A model generated the notes under the pieces. The model searched no databases, was not told the DNA's origin, and was given only the letters and a program-made list of their open reading frames with translations. From Petrotoga olearia DSM 13574 (GTDB lineage: Bacteria > Thermotogota > Thermotogae > Petrotogales > Petrotogaceae): DNA of 64,000 bases. Every line of letters begins with the position of its first letter. The first letter of the stretch is position 1. The translations under genes and the position numbers were made by a program. Shown here piece after piece: positions 51,653 to 62,081 of the stretch. The stretch spans positions 62,001 through 126,000 of the forward strand of contig NZ_AZRL01000012.1 of the NCBI RefSeq assembly GCF_002895525.1, in the 5' to 3' direction.

Positions 51653-54600
51653 ATGAGTGTAAAAAAAGTTGATGTTTACAAAGAGATAGACAATCCAAAT
51701 AGGAATTTCTTCATCTCAGCATCGGCTGGAACGGGCAAAACCTATATTCTTACACAATATTTTATCAAAGTGTTAGAAAAGAATTTTCCAAATTCTGAGA
51801 TAGTGGATAATATTCTTACTGTGACCTTTACAAATAAAGCCGCTTCTGAAATGAAGAACAGGATCATGGAAGAAGTTTCCAACAAATTGGATAAAAGCTC
51901 CCCCCCATATGGTGCCAGCAAATTAGAATGGAACCGATATTGGAACGAAGTAAAAATTAATTTATCCCGCTCATGGATCAAAACTATAGACAGCTTTTGT
52001 TCAAGAATAATAAGAGAAAACAACATTTCCATGGGAGTAGACCCGAATTTCAGTATAATTAGCGACTTTCAGAGAGATAGAGAAGTTGAAAGATCGGTTT
52101 ATTCGGCTTTAAGAGTTTCCTTAGAAATATATCAAGATAAGGACATAGATTGGCTTAACTTCTTATCAACAAAAAGGAAGGAAAAAATAGAAAAGTATGT
52201 TGAAACTTTAAATAGAGAAAAAACAAAATTTAAAGAATCCTTTAAAAATATACTTTCTGAAATAGGATTGGATAAGTTTGAAAAAATAATTCAAGATGTC
52301 GTTTCCAACTGGCGCATTGAAATGTCAAGAGTTTTATTAACTAGTGATTTAGAATTAGCAGATAAAGAACTCTCCGAACTTTACAAAAACTTTTTATGGC
52401 TTGTCAAAATTATTTCTCTTATCGCTAGTGAATTCTATTTGGGATTAACCATCGATAATTTTTTATACGACTTCAAAGCGGTTTTAGAAAAGGTTGTAGA
52501 AGAATTCGAAAATAACCCCGATCTTCTTAAAAAGTATCAAAATAAATTTAAATATATCATAGTTGATGAATTTCAAGATACCAATTATCTTCAGAAAGAA
52601 ATCTTTGACAAACTTCATACGACAGATAATTATTTCTTTTATGTTGGAGACAGAAAACAATCCATCTATCGTTTCAGAGGAGCGGATGTTTCTGTATTTT
52701 CTCGTTCTTTAACAGAGGCTCAAAACTCTGATGAAGAAGTTCTTTTGGGAAAATTAACTAAAAACAGAAGATCTCATCAACAAATAATAAATTTCGCAAA
52801 TCACCTTTCAGAAGCTTCATTATTTAAAAGAGAAAATTTACAGATGGAAGGCATTGATCCCAAACTTCTAGAAAATCTCTCCTTCCAAGAAGAAGATATA
52901 TCAGAACCCGAAATCCCTCCCCAAGAGACCGAAGCGATCCCCACGTTGAGTGAAGATGATACTAAAAGAGTTAAATACATATTAATTGAACCCACGGATG
53001 AAAATGGATTAAACAACCAAGAAAATCGCCTAGCCATTGAAATAGAAACGTTGGCAAAAGTTATAAAAAAGTTGTTAGGACAAGAAATGGATTTCAAGGT
53101 AAGAAAAAATAATAAAGTATATTATGAAAGAAGAAAAATAGAACCAAAAGATATCGCTGTCCTTTCAAAAGAATTAAAAAATACAGAAAAAATACTTAGA
53201 ACAACCTTTTTTAAATATAATATACCCTTTTATATATTCGGCAGCAAATCTTTTTACAATAGACCAGAAATTCAAGCTATCTTTGCTGCTCTCAACTCAA
53301 TTCAAAATCCTTTCAACGACTACCAGTTTGTCAGATACATGATGTCACTTTTAGTAGGCATGAGTTTTCAAGATCTTTCCAAATTAGTAGAAAAAAGTCA
53401 GGGAAGTTTTTTTGAAACGTTTGAAAAGATAAAAAATGAATTCCCTGAAGATGTAGTAGAAAGTTATAAAGTGCTTAAAAAGTACAAGGATCTCAAATAT
53501 TATTTAACTCCTTCTTCTATACTGAAAGGTATAATAAACGATAACAATTACTTCTCTAAACTCGCTTTAACAAACGATCCTGAAGTTTCAATATCCAATA
53601 TAAAAAAACTTATAAATCAAGCTGAAGAATACAACAATATGGCAAATTCCTTTTCTGAATTGGTTAGATTTTTAAAAAATGCCTCTAATATCTCTGAAGA
53701 AGAAGCTTCTATTGAAGATGAAACATCTAACAGTGTGAAAGTAATGACCATTCATAAATCTAAGGGCCTGGAATTTCCTATTGTATTAATGATCGGTTTA
53801 CATCACTCTATTTCTGGTACAAAAAATGGTTCCTATGCGGAATTTTCGATCCCTAATGCGGATGGAAATAGATATTACCTCTTGAAGAATGTATTTAAAG
53901 ACAGCGTAGAAAACAGTGACCATTGGCTGCTCAAATGGTTTAAAAACAATGATTTTTTGGATAAAACCGAAGCCAACAGATTAGTATATGTGGGAATAAC
54001 AAGAGCGAAAGACCTTCTGATACCCATTTTAGTTTCAAACGAAAGAGCCGATACATTAAATAATTTCTTCCTAACATTAAAAAATTCAAATACGATAGAT
54101 ATAATTCAATCAAATAATATTCAACAACCAAAAGAAAAATCTCCTGAACCTCTAAACAAAGATGAAGAAAATGCTTTGTTTAAAGATATACCTCAACAAA
54201 ATCTTAAAGACTTAACCAATCTCTCGTATAAAAAGTATATAGCCCCAACCTACATAATCAAGGAAATAAAATCTGAGGAATTAGAACTAATAGAAGATCT
54301 CAATGGAGCCCTTATTTCTCCTTCATCTTCTTTTGATTCAACAAATATTTTTTCAGACCAAGAGCTCATATTTAGAGGATCTTTTTTACACTCTAAACTA
54401 AGAAGTGCTCAAAATATAAGCCACATTAAATACATGGTAGAAAACGAAGAACTACCACAGGGTTTTGATGAATTAGATATAGTGAAAAGGGCTTTCACAC
54501 CCTCTGAGAATAAAATAATAAAAAATGAATGGAGACTCATGAAAAAATTGAATATAGGAAAAAAAGAGTACATGTTATTTGGGATTCCTGATAAAGTTAT

Positions 54601-54853
54601 CATAGAGAAAGGTGATATAGAAATTCTGGATTACAAATATTCAGACTTGAAAGATCCAAAAAAAATCAACGATTATAAATTTCAAATATTATTCTACCTT
54701 TACCTATTAGCCGATTTCGGTAATCCAAAAAAGGGACACATAATAAGTATCAAAACATTACAAGAACCCATAACTTTTGAATACGATCCCCAGTTTGAAG
54801 ATCGATTGATCTTACACCTTTCTAAAGAGGGAGGTAACTATGAATTTAGGTAA
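51653..54853 (+). CDS. AddA/RecB-like UvrD-family helicase-nuclease
   Basis: A 1066-residue DNA end-processing enzyme. SF1 helicase motifs: Walker A SASAGTGKTY (22-31), motif Ia TVTFTNKAASEMKNRI, motif II YIIVDEFQDTN, motif III YVGDRKQSIYRFRGAD, motif V VMTIHKSKGLEFPIVLM and motif VI VYVGITRAKDLLIP. The C-terminal region from about 900 contains the PD-(D/E)XK nuclease feature EILDYKYSDL. This is the AddA layout. No addB gene is next to it; the next gene is corA, overlapping by 14 bp. It probably starts recombinational repair of double-strand breaks. Confidence 0.87.
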   Translation: MSVKKVDVYKEIDNPNRNFFISASAGTGKTYILTQYFIKVLEKNFPNSEIVDNILTVTFTNKAASEMKNRIMEEVSNKLDKSSPPYGASKLEWNRYWNEVKINLSRSWIKTIDSFCSRIIRENNISMGVDPNFSIISDFQRDREVERSVYSALRVSLEIYQDKDIDWLNFLSTKRKEKIEKYVETLNREKTKFKESFKNILSEIGLDKFEKIIQDVVSNWRIEMSRVLLTSDLELADKELSELYKNFLWLVKIISLIASEFYLGLTIDNFLYDFKAVLEKVVEEFENNPDLLKKYQNKFKYIIVDEFQDTNYLQKEIFDKLHTTDNYFFYVGDRKQSIYRFRGADVSVFSRSLTEAQNSDEEVLLGKLTKNRRSHQQIINFANHLSEASLFKRENLQMEGIDPKLLENLSFQEEDISEPEIPPQETEAIPTLSEDDTKRVKYILIEPTDENGLNNQENRLAIEIETLAKVIKKLLGQEMDFKVRKNNKVYYERRKIEPKDIAVLSKELKNTEKILRTTFFKYNIPFYIFGSKSFYNRPEIQAIFAALNSIQNPFNDYQFVRYMMSLLVGMSFQDLSKLVEKSQGSFFETFEKIKNEFPEDVVESYKVLKKYKDLKYYLTPSSILKGIINDNNYFSKLALTNDPEVSISNIKKLINQAEEYNNMANSFSELVRFLKNASNISEEEASIEDETSNSVKVMTIHKSKGLEFPIVLMIGLHHSISGTKNGSYAEFSIPNADGNRYYLLKNVFKDSVENSDHWLLKWFKNNDFLDKTEANRLVYVGITRAKDLLIPILVSNERADTLNNFFLTLKNSNTIDIIQSNNIQQPKEKSPEPLNKDEENALFKDIPQQNLKDLTNLSYKKYIAPTYIIKEIKSEELELIEDLNGALISPSSSFDSTNIFSDQELIFRGSFLHSKLRSAQNISHIKYMVENEELPQGFDELDIVKRAFTPSENKIIKNEWRLMKKLNIGKKEYMLFGIPDKVIIEKGDIEILDYKYSDLKDPKKINDYKFQILFYLYLLADFGNPKKGHIISIKTLQEPITFEYDPQFEDRLILHLSKEGGNYEFR

Positions 54854-55895
54854 ACAAAAAAATTCAAGCAAAGTTGGAACCCCTCCAGGGGAACTAATTT
54901 ACACAGGAAAATTGGAGCCATCTAAAGCTATTATCAACGTAGTTTCCTACGATCAACACACTTATAACATTCGTGAAAATGTTGATCCAGATTTTTTAAA
55001 AACCTTAGATAAAAACAAAATTCATTGGATCGATTTTGAAAATGTCTCAGACCCTGATAAATTAACTTCCATTGGGGAAATTTTTAACATTCACAAGTTA
55101 ACGATGGAGGATATAATTAATGTCAATCAAAGAACTAAGATTGAGTTCTATGATTCTTATACATTCTTAGTCTTAAAAATAATTTCTGATTCAAATGAAA
55201 AGCTTGAATTTAGACAATTCAGTATGATCATAAAAGAGAATATACTGATAAGTTTCTCAGAAGAAAAGAATTTTGCAACAAAATGGCTAAAAACTCAGCT
55301 CGAGTCAAACGCAGGAGATATCAGAAACAAAGATTTAGGTTACCTAACCTTCTCCTTAATGGATATCGTGGTTGATAGTTACTTCTCAAAACTAAGTAAT
55401 TATATTTCTTACACACAAGAAATAGACGAAAAAATCACAGAAGATATAGAAGAAGAACTTTTTATAAAAATCAAGAAAATTAAGCAAGAAATATTAAGGT
55501 TCCGAAGATTTGTAGCCCCTTTAAAAGATATACTCTTTCAAATGCAAAAAAAAGAAAAAGGTATTGTGAATGAGAAAAATCAAATATATTTTAACGATCT
55601 TTACGACCATACCATACGAATAAGCGAATCTATTGATTTACTGAGGGAGAATTTAAATAACTTGACAGAGATTTATCTATCGATAGCAAGCAACCGTTTA
55701 AACGAAATAATGAGAATTCTTACCATAATATCAACTATTTTTATCCCTCTAACTTTTATAGCCGGAATATATGGTATGAATTTTGAGAATATGCCAGAAC
55801 TGCATTGGAGATTTGGTTATTTCCTAATCTTAGGAATTATGGCAACTATAGCTGTGATTATGATAATTATATTCAAAAAGAAAAAATGGTTTTGA
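54840..55895 (+). CDS. corA: CorA-type Mg2+/Co2+ channel
   Basis: A 351-residue pentameric channel. A large cytoplasmic N-terminal funnel has IHWIDFENVSDPDKL and KLTMEDIINVNQRTKIE. A long stalk helix leads to two C-terminal membrane helices, with the selectivity motif GMN (312-314) in IYGMNFENMPELHW between them and a basic tail KKKKWF. This is close to the Thermotoga CorA. ATG 54840 has GGGAGG upstream, within the end of the helicase gene. Confidence 0.93.
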   Translation: MNLGKQKNSSKVGTPPGELIYTGKLEPSKAIINVVSYDQHTYNIRENVDPDFLKTLDKNKIHWIDFENVSDPDKLTSIGEIFNIHKLTMEDIINVNQRTKIEFYDSYTFLVLKIISDSNEKLEFRQFSMIIKENILISFSEEKNFATKWLKTQLESNAGDIRNKDLGYLTFSLMDIVVDSYFSKLSNYISYTQEIDEKITEDIEEELFIKIKKIKQEILRFRRFVAPLKDILFQMQKKEKGIVNEKNQIYFNDLYDHTIRISESIDLLRENLNNLTEIYLSIASNRLNEIMRILTIISTIFIPLTFIAGIYGMNFENMPELHWRFGYFLILGIMATIAVIMIIIFKKKKWF

Positions 55896-55927
55896 ATTAT
55901 AAATAACTACAAAGGGGGCATAAGTAA

Positions 55928-57151
55928 ATGAAGGAAAAGATAATTGCAAAAGTAGAAGAATTAAAAGAAGAAATTATTGAAAGTTCAAAAAAGTTCATAT
56001 CAATTGACTCTGTCAATCCACGGGCGGGTGGACCTGGAGAAAAAGAAATTGCAGAATGGCTTGAATCTTTGATTAGAGGTTGGAATTTCGATGAAATTAA
56101 AAGATACGACGCTCCTGACGATGCTGTTGAATATGGATACAGGCCCAACATAGTTGCAACCTACAAAGGTCAAAATCCACAAAGAACTATTTGGTTTGTA
56201 ACTCACATGGACAAAGTACCTGCTGGAGATGTTAAATTATGGGAAACAGATCCTTTTCATCCGGTAGTAAAAGATGGAAAGATTTTTGGAAGGGGAAGTG
56301 AGGACAACGGGGCTTCTTTAATATCAACACTATATGCCGTAAAAATTATCATGGATTTAGGAATGAGACCAAAAAACAACATCGCCTTAGCTTTGGTTTC
56401 AGACGAAGAAACTGGTTCAGAATTCGGAATAAAATCCTTATTAAAACAAGGAATATTTAAACAAGAGGATTGGTTCTACGTACCAGATGCTGGAGAATCC
56501 GATGGAAGCTTCATCGAAGTTGCAGAAAAATCGATTATGTGGTTAAAAATAACAACTATTGGAAAACAAGGCCATGCATCTATGCCTAATATCTCCATCA
56601 ACGCCCATAGGGCTGGTATGGATTTTGCAATTGCAGCCGATAAATATTTCCATGAAACTTATAATCTGCAAGACGATCTCTTTAATTATCCTTACTCTTC
56701 TTTTGAACCAACAAAGAAAGTATCAAATGTTGAAAACATAAATACAATTCCCGGCACAGATATTATATATTTCGATGGAAGGATTCTCCCGAATTATGAT
56801 GTTGAGCAAATAATAAGCAACCTTAAGAACCTATCTAAAGAGTACGAGAAGAAATGGAATGTCAAAATAAAAATCGAAGGTGAACATATTGAAAATTCAA
56901 CAAAGCCCACCTCAAAAGAACATCCTTGTGTTGAAATATTAAAACAAAGCATAAAAGAACTTAGAAATATACAAGCTAAAGTTGGTGGAATAGGTGGAGG
57001 TACCTGTGCGGCGATAGTCCGTGGGGCTGGGTTCCCTGCTGTTGTCTGGTCAACGATTGATGGAACTGCACATCAACCTAACGAATATGTGAAAATAGAC
57101 AATTTAATTAAAGATACCCAAGTTTTCGCATACCTTATGAGCAATTTATAA
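55928..57151 (+). CDS. M20 family metallohydrolase (YgeY/ArgE-DapE type)
   Basis: A 407-residue zinc amidohydrolase. Metal ligand segments: VTHMDKVPAGD, GRGSEDNGASLIS, SDEETGSEFGIKS, VPDAGESDGSFIE, and the C-terminal histidine in TAHQPNEYV. A dimerisation domain lies in the middle (GKQGHASMPNISINAHRAG). The GRGSEDNGA and ETGSEFG wording is like YgeY-type deacetylases/dipeptidases. The substrate is not clear from the sequence; a peptide or N-acyl amino acid is likely. Confidence 0.85.
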   Translation: MKEKIIAKVEELKEEIIESSKKFISIDSVNPRAGGPGEKEIAEWLESLIRGWNFDEIKRYDAPDDAVEYGYRPNIVATYKGQNPQRTIWFVTHMDKVPAGDVKLWETDPFHPVVKDGKIFGRGSEDNGASLISTLYAVKIIMDLGMRPKNNIALALVSDEETGSEFGIKSLLKQGIFKQEDWFYVPDAGESDGSFIEVAEKSIMWLKITTIGKQGHASMPNISINAHRAGMDFAIAADKYFHETYNLQDDLFNYPYSSFEPTKKVSNVENINTIPGTDIIYFDGRILPNYDVEQIISNLKNLSKEYEKKWNVKIKIEGEHIENSTKPTSKEHPCVEILKQSIKELRNIQAKVGGIGGGTCAAIVRGAGFPAVVWSTIDGTAHQPNEYVKIDNLIKDTQVFAYLMSNL

Positions 57152-57189
57152 TTCTTACTTTTTTCCTCACAGATTATATTGGGGGTTGT

Positions 57190-57813
57190 ATGATGTATGT
57201 AAAAATATGGCAAAATGAAGCTTTTCAAACAATTGAGTACACAGAAAGCTTGCAAAAAGTCTTTGATAAAATAAGCAGTGAAGAAGAAAATTTGGTCGTT
57301 ATAAGAAGAGATGGTACTCTGTACAATCTAATTACCCTTAACGATTTAACTACGTTTTCTTCTTATGATTTTGATACGAAATTAATAGAAATATTAGATC
57401 CTACCGATTCTTTTTTGTTTGATACTGATCTGTTAGAAGATGCTCTGGTTTTGATGTTAGAAAGTAGAGCTAGAATTTTACCTGTTGTTGACAATGAAAT
57501 GCATCCTGTGGGAGTCTTTGGACTTTTTGAAGTATTAAAATCCTTTAAAACAATCTCTGCCATGGATGAAGCTGGAACACGGGCGGTAATAAAGATAGAT
57601 GACATTCCTGGAGAACTAAATAAAGTTTTAAGCATATTTGCGAACCGAAAAATCAACCTTCTTTCTCTAATGACAGCCAAAATAAGTGATAAAAAAAGAA
57701 TGATCAGTCTAAAACTTGGTATTAAAAATATTGACCTCATTTCTGATATATTAGATGAGGAAAATATAGAGTATGAAGGTATATACGAAGAAAAGGGAGA
57801 TAAAGAAAGCTGA
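57190..57813 (+). CDS. CBS-pair plus ACT domain protein (AcuB-like)
   Basis: A 207-residue regulatory protein with two CBS repeats (about 10-60 and 68-120: NLVVIRRDGTLYNLITLNDL and RILPVVDNEMHPVGVFGL) and a C-terminal ACT-like domain (about 130-200: AVIKIDDIPGELNKVLSIFA). CBS pairs bind adenine nucleotides, ACT domains bind amino acids. The target protein is unknown; the next genes are glgA and galT, which suggests energy sensing in carbohydrate storage, but this is only context. Two ATGs at 57190 and 57193 follow GGGGGT. Confidence 0.8.
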   Translation: MMYVKIWQNEAFQTIEYTESLQKVFDKISSEEENLVVIRRDGTLYNLITLNDLTTFSSYDFDTKLIEILDPTDSFLFDTDLLEDALVLMLESRARILPVVDNEMHPVGVFGLFEVLKSFKTISAMDEAGTRAVIKIDDIPGELNKVLSIFANRKINLLSLMTAKISDKKRMISLKLGIKNIDLISDILDEENIEYEGIYEEKGDKES

Positions 57814-57858
57814 AAAAAAGCCAATTGTGAGTAGAATTAATCATTCGGAGGCGATATT

Positions 57859-59310
57859 ATGAAAATAGCTTATGTATCCTACGAAGTTTCCCCATTCGCT
57901 AAAGCCGGAGGTTTGGCAGACGTAGCTGGAGCCCTACCAAAATATATTAAAAATGCAGGAGAAGAAATATACGTTATAATGCCTTTTCATAAAAACATAG
58001 AAAATAATTTTGATATTTCTAAATTTGAGGTTGTAAAAACGGACTTAATACCTAATTCCCATACACATAAATCTCCTTTTAGCGTCTATAAAAGTTATTT
58101 AGAAGGTTCCTCTGTAGTAATTTATTTCATAAAAACCGATTCTCTCTATGATTCAAAAAACATATATGATGAAGAAAATATCTTTTTGAAGACTTCATAC
58201 TTCTGTGATTCTGCTTTAAAAACTATAAAAGAATGCGAACCCGACACAAACGTTATCAACATAAACGACTGGCACACTTCTCTTATACCTGTATATCTAA
58301 AAACCCATTATTTACAAGACAACATTTTAAAAAAGATAGCAACAATATTAACTATTCACAACATAGGTTATCAAGGACTTTTTAACCCCGAAGTATTAAA
58401 TCAGGCTGGATTGCCTAATTACCTCTTCAACATAAACGCTCTGGAATATTATGGAAAAATAAATGTGTTGAAAGGTGGAATTTTGTTCAGTAATATAATA
58501 AATACCGTGAGTCCTACGTATGCAAAAGAAATACAAAGTGAAGAATACGGTTACGGGTTAGAAGGTATATTGAAGGTTCGATCTGAGGATTTGTTTGGTA
58601 TATTAAACGGCATTGACTATAGCATTTATGACCCCTTAAAAGATCCTCATATTTTTCATCCCATTGAATCATACGAAGACAAGTTAAAAAATAAAACAAG
58701 TTTACAGGAATACTTAGGGCTCACTAAGGATGAAAATATAACCCTAATCTCTTTTATTGGTAGGCTCTTTGAGCAAAAAGGAATCGATTTAATTTCAAAA
58801 ATAATGGACTTATTGTTACTCAACGATATTCAATTTGTGCTATTAGGAACAGGAGATAAAAAATATGAAGAATACTTTGCTACGTTGACAAAGCTTTATC
58901 CTAAAAAGATCTCCATAAACATAACCTTCGATGTTGATTTAGCTCAAAAGATATACGCAGGATCTGATATATTTTTGATGCCATCTAAGTATGAACCATG
59001 TGGATTAGGCCAAATGTACTCAATGAGATACGGTACCGTTCCTGTTGTAAGATACACTGGGGGGTTGAAAGATACCGTCTCAGAATACAACTCTAAAGAT
59101 AAAAAAGGAACAGGATTTGGATTTCATGAATACAAAGAAGCAGATCTATTATACACTTTAATGAAAGCCATCTACTTTCATCAAAAAAGGAAAGATGATT
59201 GGACAAATATTTTTGAAAACTGTATGAAAGAAGACTTCTCTTACGAAAAAACTGCCAAGAAATACATCGAATTATACAAAATTGCCCTTGACAAAAAACG
59301 AGGTCATTGA
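57859..59310 (+). CDS. glgA: Glycogen synthase (ADP-glucose type)
   Basis: A 483-residue GT5 glycosyltransferase. The N-terminal ADP-glucose site is FAKAGGLADVAGALPK, the catalytic His is in ININDWHTSLIP, and the C-terminal nucleotide motif is PSKYEPCGLGQMYSMRYG followed by VRYTGGLKDTV. Length and motifs match bacterial GlgA. It extends alpha-1,4-glucan from ADP-glucose. Ribosome site TCGGAGGCG. galT follows within two bases of the stop. Confidence 0.94.
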   Translation: MKIAYVSYEVSPFAKAGGLADVAGALPKYIKNAGEEIYVIMPFHKNIENNFDISKFEVVKTDLIPNSHTHKSPFSVYKSYLEGSSVVIYFIKTDSLYDSKNIYDEENIFLKTSYFCDSALKTIKECEPDTNVININDWHTSLIPVYLKTHYLQDNILKKIATILTIHNIGYQGLFNPEVLNQAGLPNYLFNINALEYYGKINVLKGGILFSNIINTVSPTYAKEIQSEEYGYGLEGILKVRSEDLFGILNGIDYSIYDPLKDPHIFHPIESYEDKLKNKTSLQEYLGLTKDENITLISFIGRLFEQKGIDLISKIMDLLLLNDIQFVLLGTGDKKYEEYFATLTKLYPKKISINITFDVDLAQKIYAGSDIFLMPSKYEPCGLGQMYSMRYGTVPVVRYTGGLKDTVSEYNSKDKKGTGFGFHEYKEADLLYTLMKAIYFHQKRKDDWTNIFENCMKEDFSYEKTAKKYIELYKIALDKKRGH

Positions 59311-59311
59311 A

Positions 59312-60322
59312 ATGATGGAATTGAGAAAAGATCCTATAATAAAAAGATGGGTTATAATATCTTCCGAACGATCGAAAAGACCCATGGATTTCAAAAAGCA
59401 ACAGCCAAAATCAGAAGACTCATTCTGCCCTTTTGATTATGGAAATGAATACAGTACCCCGGAAGAAATAATAGCCTTTAGAGATGCTAACTCTACTCCA
59501 AACTCCCCAGGATGGTGGGTTCGTGTTGTTCCAAATAAATTTCCAGCACTCCACTCTGAAAACGAACTCAAAAAACAAGGTATCGGGATATACGACCAAA
59601 TGTCTGGCTATGGATATCATGAAGTCATTATAGAAACTCCACAACATAACGCAAAATTTGCAGATATGCCAATGGATCAAATAAAAGAAATAATATGGGC
59701 TTACATAAAAAGGTTCCAAACAATAAGAAAAGATAAAAGAATAAAATACGTTCAAATATTCAAAAACAAAGGAGAAGAAGCTGGCGCTTCCCTTTTACAT
59801 CCGCACTCACAACTCATTGCTACTCCTATCGTTCCTATTACGATTAAATCCGAAATAGAAGGCTCCAAATCTTATTATGACTTTCGAGAAAGATGTGTCT
59901 ATTGTGACATAATAAACCAAGAGTTAAAAGACAAACAAAGGGTAGTTTTCAAAACGGATGAGTTCATTGTTATAGAACCTTACGCCTCCAGATTTCCATA
60001 CGAAACATGGTTACTTCCACTAAAACATTCACATGACTTCGGATCCTTAGAAAACAAACCGACATTAGTTGAAGATCTAGCAAAAACCATTTCTATTATA
60101 ACCAAAAGGTTTGATAAAAAACTCGACGATCCACCATTTAATTTATTCATACACACTTCACCGTTTATAGATGGGCTGGAACTATATTATCATTGGCATA
60201 TAGAAATATTACCGAGATTAACTAATGTGGCAGGTTTTGAATGGGGTACAGGCTTTCATATTAACCACGTTTCCCCCGAACAAGCCTGTAATGACCTTAT
60301 AGAAGAAAAAGACATTCTTTGA
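59312..60322 (+). CDS. galT: Galactose-1-phosphate uridylyltransferase
   Basis: A 336-residue HIT-superfamily transferase. It begins with LRKDPIIKRWVIISSERSKR, has CPFDYGNE and CVYCDII Cys pairs (zinc site), the active HPHSQ motif (H163, H165 as nucleophile, Q167), and a second His-rich segment YHWHIEILPR. It moves UMP between glucose- and galactose-1-phosphate. The frame opens inside glgA, but ATG 59312 (or 59315) with GAGGT upstream gives the normal N-terminus. Works with galE at 25350. Confidence 0.92.
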   Translation: MMELRKDPIIKRWVIISSERSKRPMDFKKQQPKSEDSFCPFDYGNEYSTPEEIIAFRDANSTPNSPGWWVRVVPNKFPALHSENELKKQGIGIYDQMSGYGYHEVIIETPQHNAKFADMPMDQIKEIIWAYIKRFQTIRKDKRIKYVQIFKNKGEEAGASLLHPHSQLIATPIVPITIKSEIEGSKSYYDFRERCVYCDIINQELKDKQRVVFKTDEFIVIEPYASRFPYETWLLPLKHSHDFGSLENKPTLVEDLAKTISIITKRFDKKLDDPPFNLFIHTSPFIDGLELYYHWHIEILPRLTNVAGFEWGTGFHINHVSPEQACNDLIEEKDIL

Positions 60323-60338
60323 AAACGAGGGGGATAAA

Positions 60339-62063
60339 ATGATAGATTTAAAAGATATATTTTACGAATTTTCCTCAAGAAATGCTTTTGAATTAATCAG
60401 AAAAATCTCCGATTTTCACAGAGCAAAAGGTAGCTTGGAATATTCCAAGGCGAGAGAAATAATCCAAAATTATTTGAAAAATTCAACGTTGTTAACCTTT
60501 CCTATGAGTGAAACTTACAACACGTGGCAAAGTCCTCCAAGCTGGAATCTAAAGGGAGGTTTTTTAAAATATCAAAGGGGAAAATATATCGTCTCTGATC
60601 TTTCTCTAACACCTATCTCAGCAATATTTCTATCAGATAAAACTGATGGAATAGAGAAACTGAAAGTCTTCGATGTAGGAAAAGGAGAAACAGAGGAAGA
60701 CTACAAAAATTTTGAATCCGGAAATGCTGTATTGGCTGATGGTAACCCCACTTTAGTCTACCACTATGCTGTAGAAAAATTCAACGCGAGGTGTGTCCTC
60801 AGTTATTACATGAAAGCTCAGGATAAATCCATAGGAAGAACTCCAGAACTTTTACCCGACACCATTAATTATACTTCTTTCCCAAGTTTTAAAAATAAGT
60901 ACGCCTTTGGTTACGCCTTATCTTATGATCAATTTCAAGAATTAAGGGAAAAGCTAAAAAAAGAAAAAGTTTACATAGAAGCCTTTTTGGATGCAGATCA
61001 AGGAACAAATAACCTAGAAGTCTTACAAGAAAACTTAGGGAAAGATACCGATCAACCAGCTATTATTTTAACCGCTCATTTGTGTCATCCAAAACCAGGA
61101 GCCAACGACAATGCAAGCGGCTCAGCATTGTTGGCAGAAATAATGAGAGTATTAGAGAAATTCCAAGACCACTTAAACAGAAAAATCATTGGTCTTTGGG
61201 TAGCAGAGATGTACGGTACAGCCGCTTATTTAACAACAGAATTCCCAAAAAACGCTTACGTTATAAACTTAGATATGGTGGGGGAAGATCAATTTAAAAC
61301 AGGATCAACTCTTAAATTAACTCCATCCCCCTGGGCAATACCTTCTTTTTTAGCAGAACTTCTTTACGCGAACTTAGAATATTCTGCTTTTAGATCATCT
61401 TTCGAAAGATATTCTGGAGGTTCTGATCATTACATGTTTTCAGACCCCAGCTTGGGAATACCTGCTGTGTCATTAACAAATTGGCCCAATAGATATTACC
61501 ATTCAAGCGATGACACGGTTGATAAATGTTCAAAAGACACCCTTGACTGGATAGGAAAAGCTGTTTTAAAAACTATCTACGATTTAGACAACATGGGTGA
61601 AGAAGTTTCGGCACAAGTGAAAGGCCAAATTATAAACAATCATTTCAAGTTAGTCAATGTTCAAAACAAACTCATCACCAATTATGTAAATTATATGACG
61701 TACCTAAAACTAAAACAGTTCTCCAAATATGGAAATGTTGAAGAAGAATTAATTAACTTTTTCAAAGAAAAAATTAACTTTGATTTGATCCCATCCCAAA
61801 AAAGAAAGATAAGAAAAAATATAGGACCGATTTCTGATTCGTGGCACAATATCACAGACAGAAAATGGATGAACCAAATTAGCGAAAAAATACCTAACTT
61901 TAGAGATTTCTTAGACATATTTTTAAATATATTTGAACTAGGATTTTCAAAAGAAGATGCTATTATAATTGCAAAAGCAGAGTTGGGAATTGAGGAAGAT
62001 TTAAAAGCAGAAGTTAATCATTATATGCAAAGATTAAAAGAAGAAAAATTAATCGAAATGTGA
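60339..62063 (+). CDS. M28-like zinc aminopeptidase with C-terminal extension
   Basis: A 574-residue protein. The catalytic domain (about 210-420) has zinc ligands in the M28 order: TAHLCHPKPGANDNASGSAL, GLWVAEMYGTAAYL, VINLDMVGED and YYHSSDDTVD. The N-terminal 200 residues form a DUF4910-like domain with its own hydrophobic core (LTFPMSETYNTWQSPPSW). The C-terminal 130 residues look like a small helical or winged-helix domain. There is no signal peptide, so it is cytoplasmic. It resembles aminopeptidase-like proteins of surface-sugar clusters, and the substrate may be a peptide or an amide. Confidence 0.8.
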   Translation: MIDLKDIFYEFSSRNAFELIRKISDFHRAKGSLEYSKAREIIQNYLKNSTLLTFPMSETYNTWQSPPSWNLKGGFLKYQRGKYIVSDLSLTPISAIFLSDKTDGIEKLKVFDVGKGETEEDYKNFESGNAVLADGNPTLVYHYAVEKFNARCVLSYYMKAQDKSIGRTPELLPDTINYTSFPSFKNKYAFGYALSYDQFQELREKLKKEKVYIEAFLDADQGTNNLEVLQENLGKDTDQPAIILTAHLCHPKPGANDNASGSALLAEIMRVLEKFQDHLNRKIIGLWVAEMYGTAAYLTTEFPKNAYVINLDMVGEDQFKTGSTLKLTPSPWAIPSFLAELLYANLEYSAFRSSFERYSGGSDHYMFSDPSLGIPAVSLTNWPNRYYHSSDDTVDKCSKDTLDWIGKAVLKTIYDLDNMGEEVSAQVKGQIINNHFKLVNVQNKLITNYVNYMTYLKLKQFSKYGNVEEELINFFKEKINFDLIPSQKRKIRKNIGPISDSWHNITDRKWMNQISEKIPNFRDFLDIFLNIFELGFSKEDAIIIAKAELGIEEDLKAEVNHYMQRLKEEKLIEM

Positions 62064-62081
62064 GATTTTTATTATTATATT

